Below are positions 1 to 9,198 of a DNA stretch of 9,198 nt, piece after piece. Origin of the DNA: DATMER01 sp035536935 (GTDB lineage Bacteria; Acidobacteriota; Thermoanaerobaculia; Multivoradales; UBA5704); contig DATLNC010000093.1 in NCBI GenBank assembly GCA_035536935.1, positions 1 to 9,198 of the forward strand, in the 5' to 3' direction. The stretch's first letter is position 1. Every line of letters begins with the position of its first letter. The position numbers were made by a program, and so were the translations under genes. The notes beneath the pieces were generated by a model, which was not told where the DNA came from, made no database searches, and was given only the letters and a program-made list of their open reading frames with translations.

Positions 1-9198
<9,198 letters not shown>

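Overview
The window is an interior slice of a hybrid non-ribosomal peptide / polyketide assembly line, entirely on the minus strand. Two collinear genes fill it and both run off the window. Transcription goes from right to left. First comes a large NRPS gene (9198 down to 2228), whose 5' end lies beyond the right edge. A type I modular PKS gene follows (2231 down to 1), whose 3' end lies beyond the left edge. They overlap by four bases (ATGA), so they are almost certainly translationally coupled. There is no non-coding stretch, promoter, terminator, RNA gene, CRISPR array or mobile element in the window.

Layout in order of synthesis: [C1 (first ~25 residues missing)-A1-PCP1]-[C2-A2 with an embedded methyltransferase-PCP2]-charged C-terminal tail // [KS-AT(partial)...]. 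Both condensation domains look like ordinary peptide-bond-forming C domains, not Cy or starter types, and there is no epimerase. The A1 pocket reads DVQFMAHAV, a proline-type code. The A2 pocket reads DLYDLSLVW, close to the cysteine code DLYNLSLIW. The KS has its full Cys-His-His set. The AT carries HAFH, the malonyl-CoA signature. Read collinearly, this stretch would add Pro (or a Pro analogue), then a methylated Cys-like residue, then one malonate-derived C2 unit.

The most interesting feature is a complete SAM-dependent methyltransferase of about 220 residues, inserted inside the A2 domain between core motifs A2 and A3. Its own motifs are those of NRPS N-methyltransferases, which usually sit between A8 and A9. 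The A2-A3 position is known for side-chain methylating interrupted A domains such as TioN (S-methylation of Cys) and KtzH (O-methylation of Ser). Together with the Cys-like pocket, this makes an S-methylcysteine or N-methylcysteine feeding a PKS module the leading hypothesis.

Organism: G+C is very high, with strong G/C preference at third codon positions. Long spurious antisense frames result. The KS/AT and A-domain wording resembles hybrid lines of myxobacteria and, at protein level, cyanobacteria. The G+C argues against cyanobacteria. A myxobacterium or another high-GC soil lineage (for example Acidobacteria) is plausible but not provable from this window.
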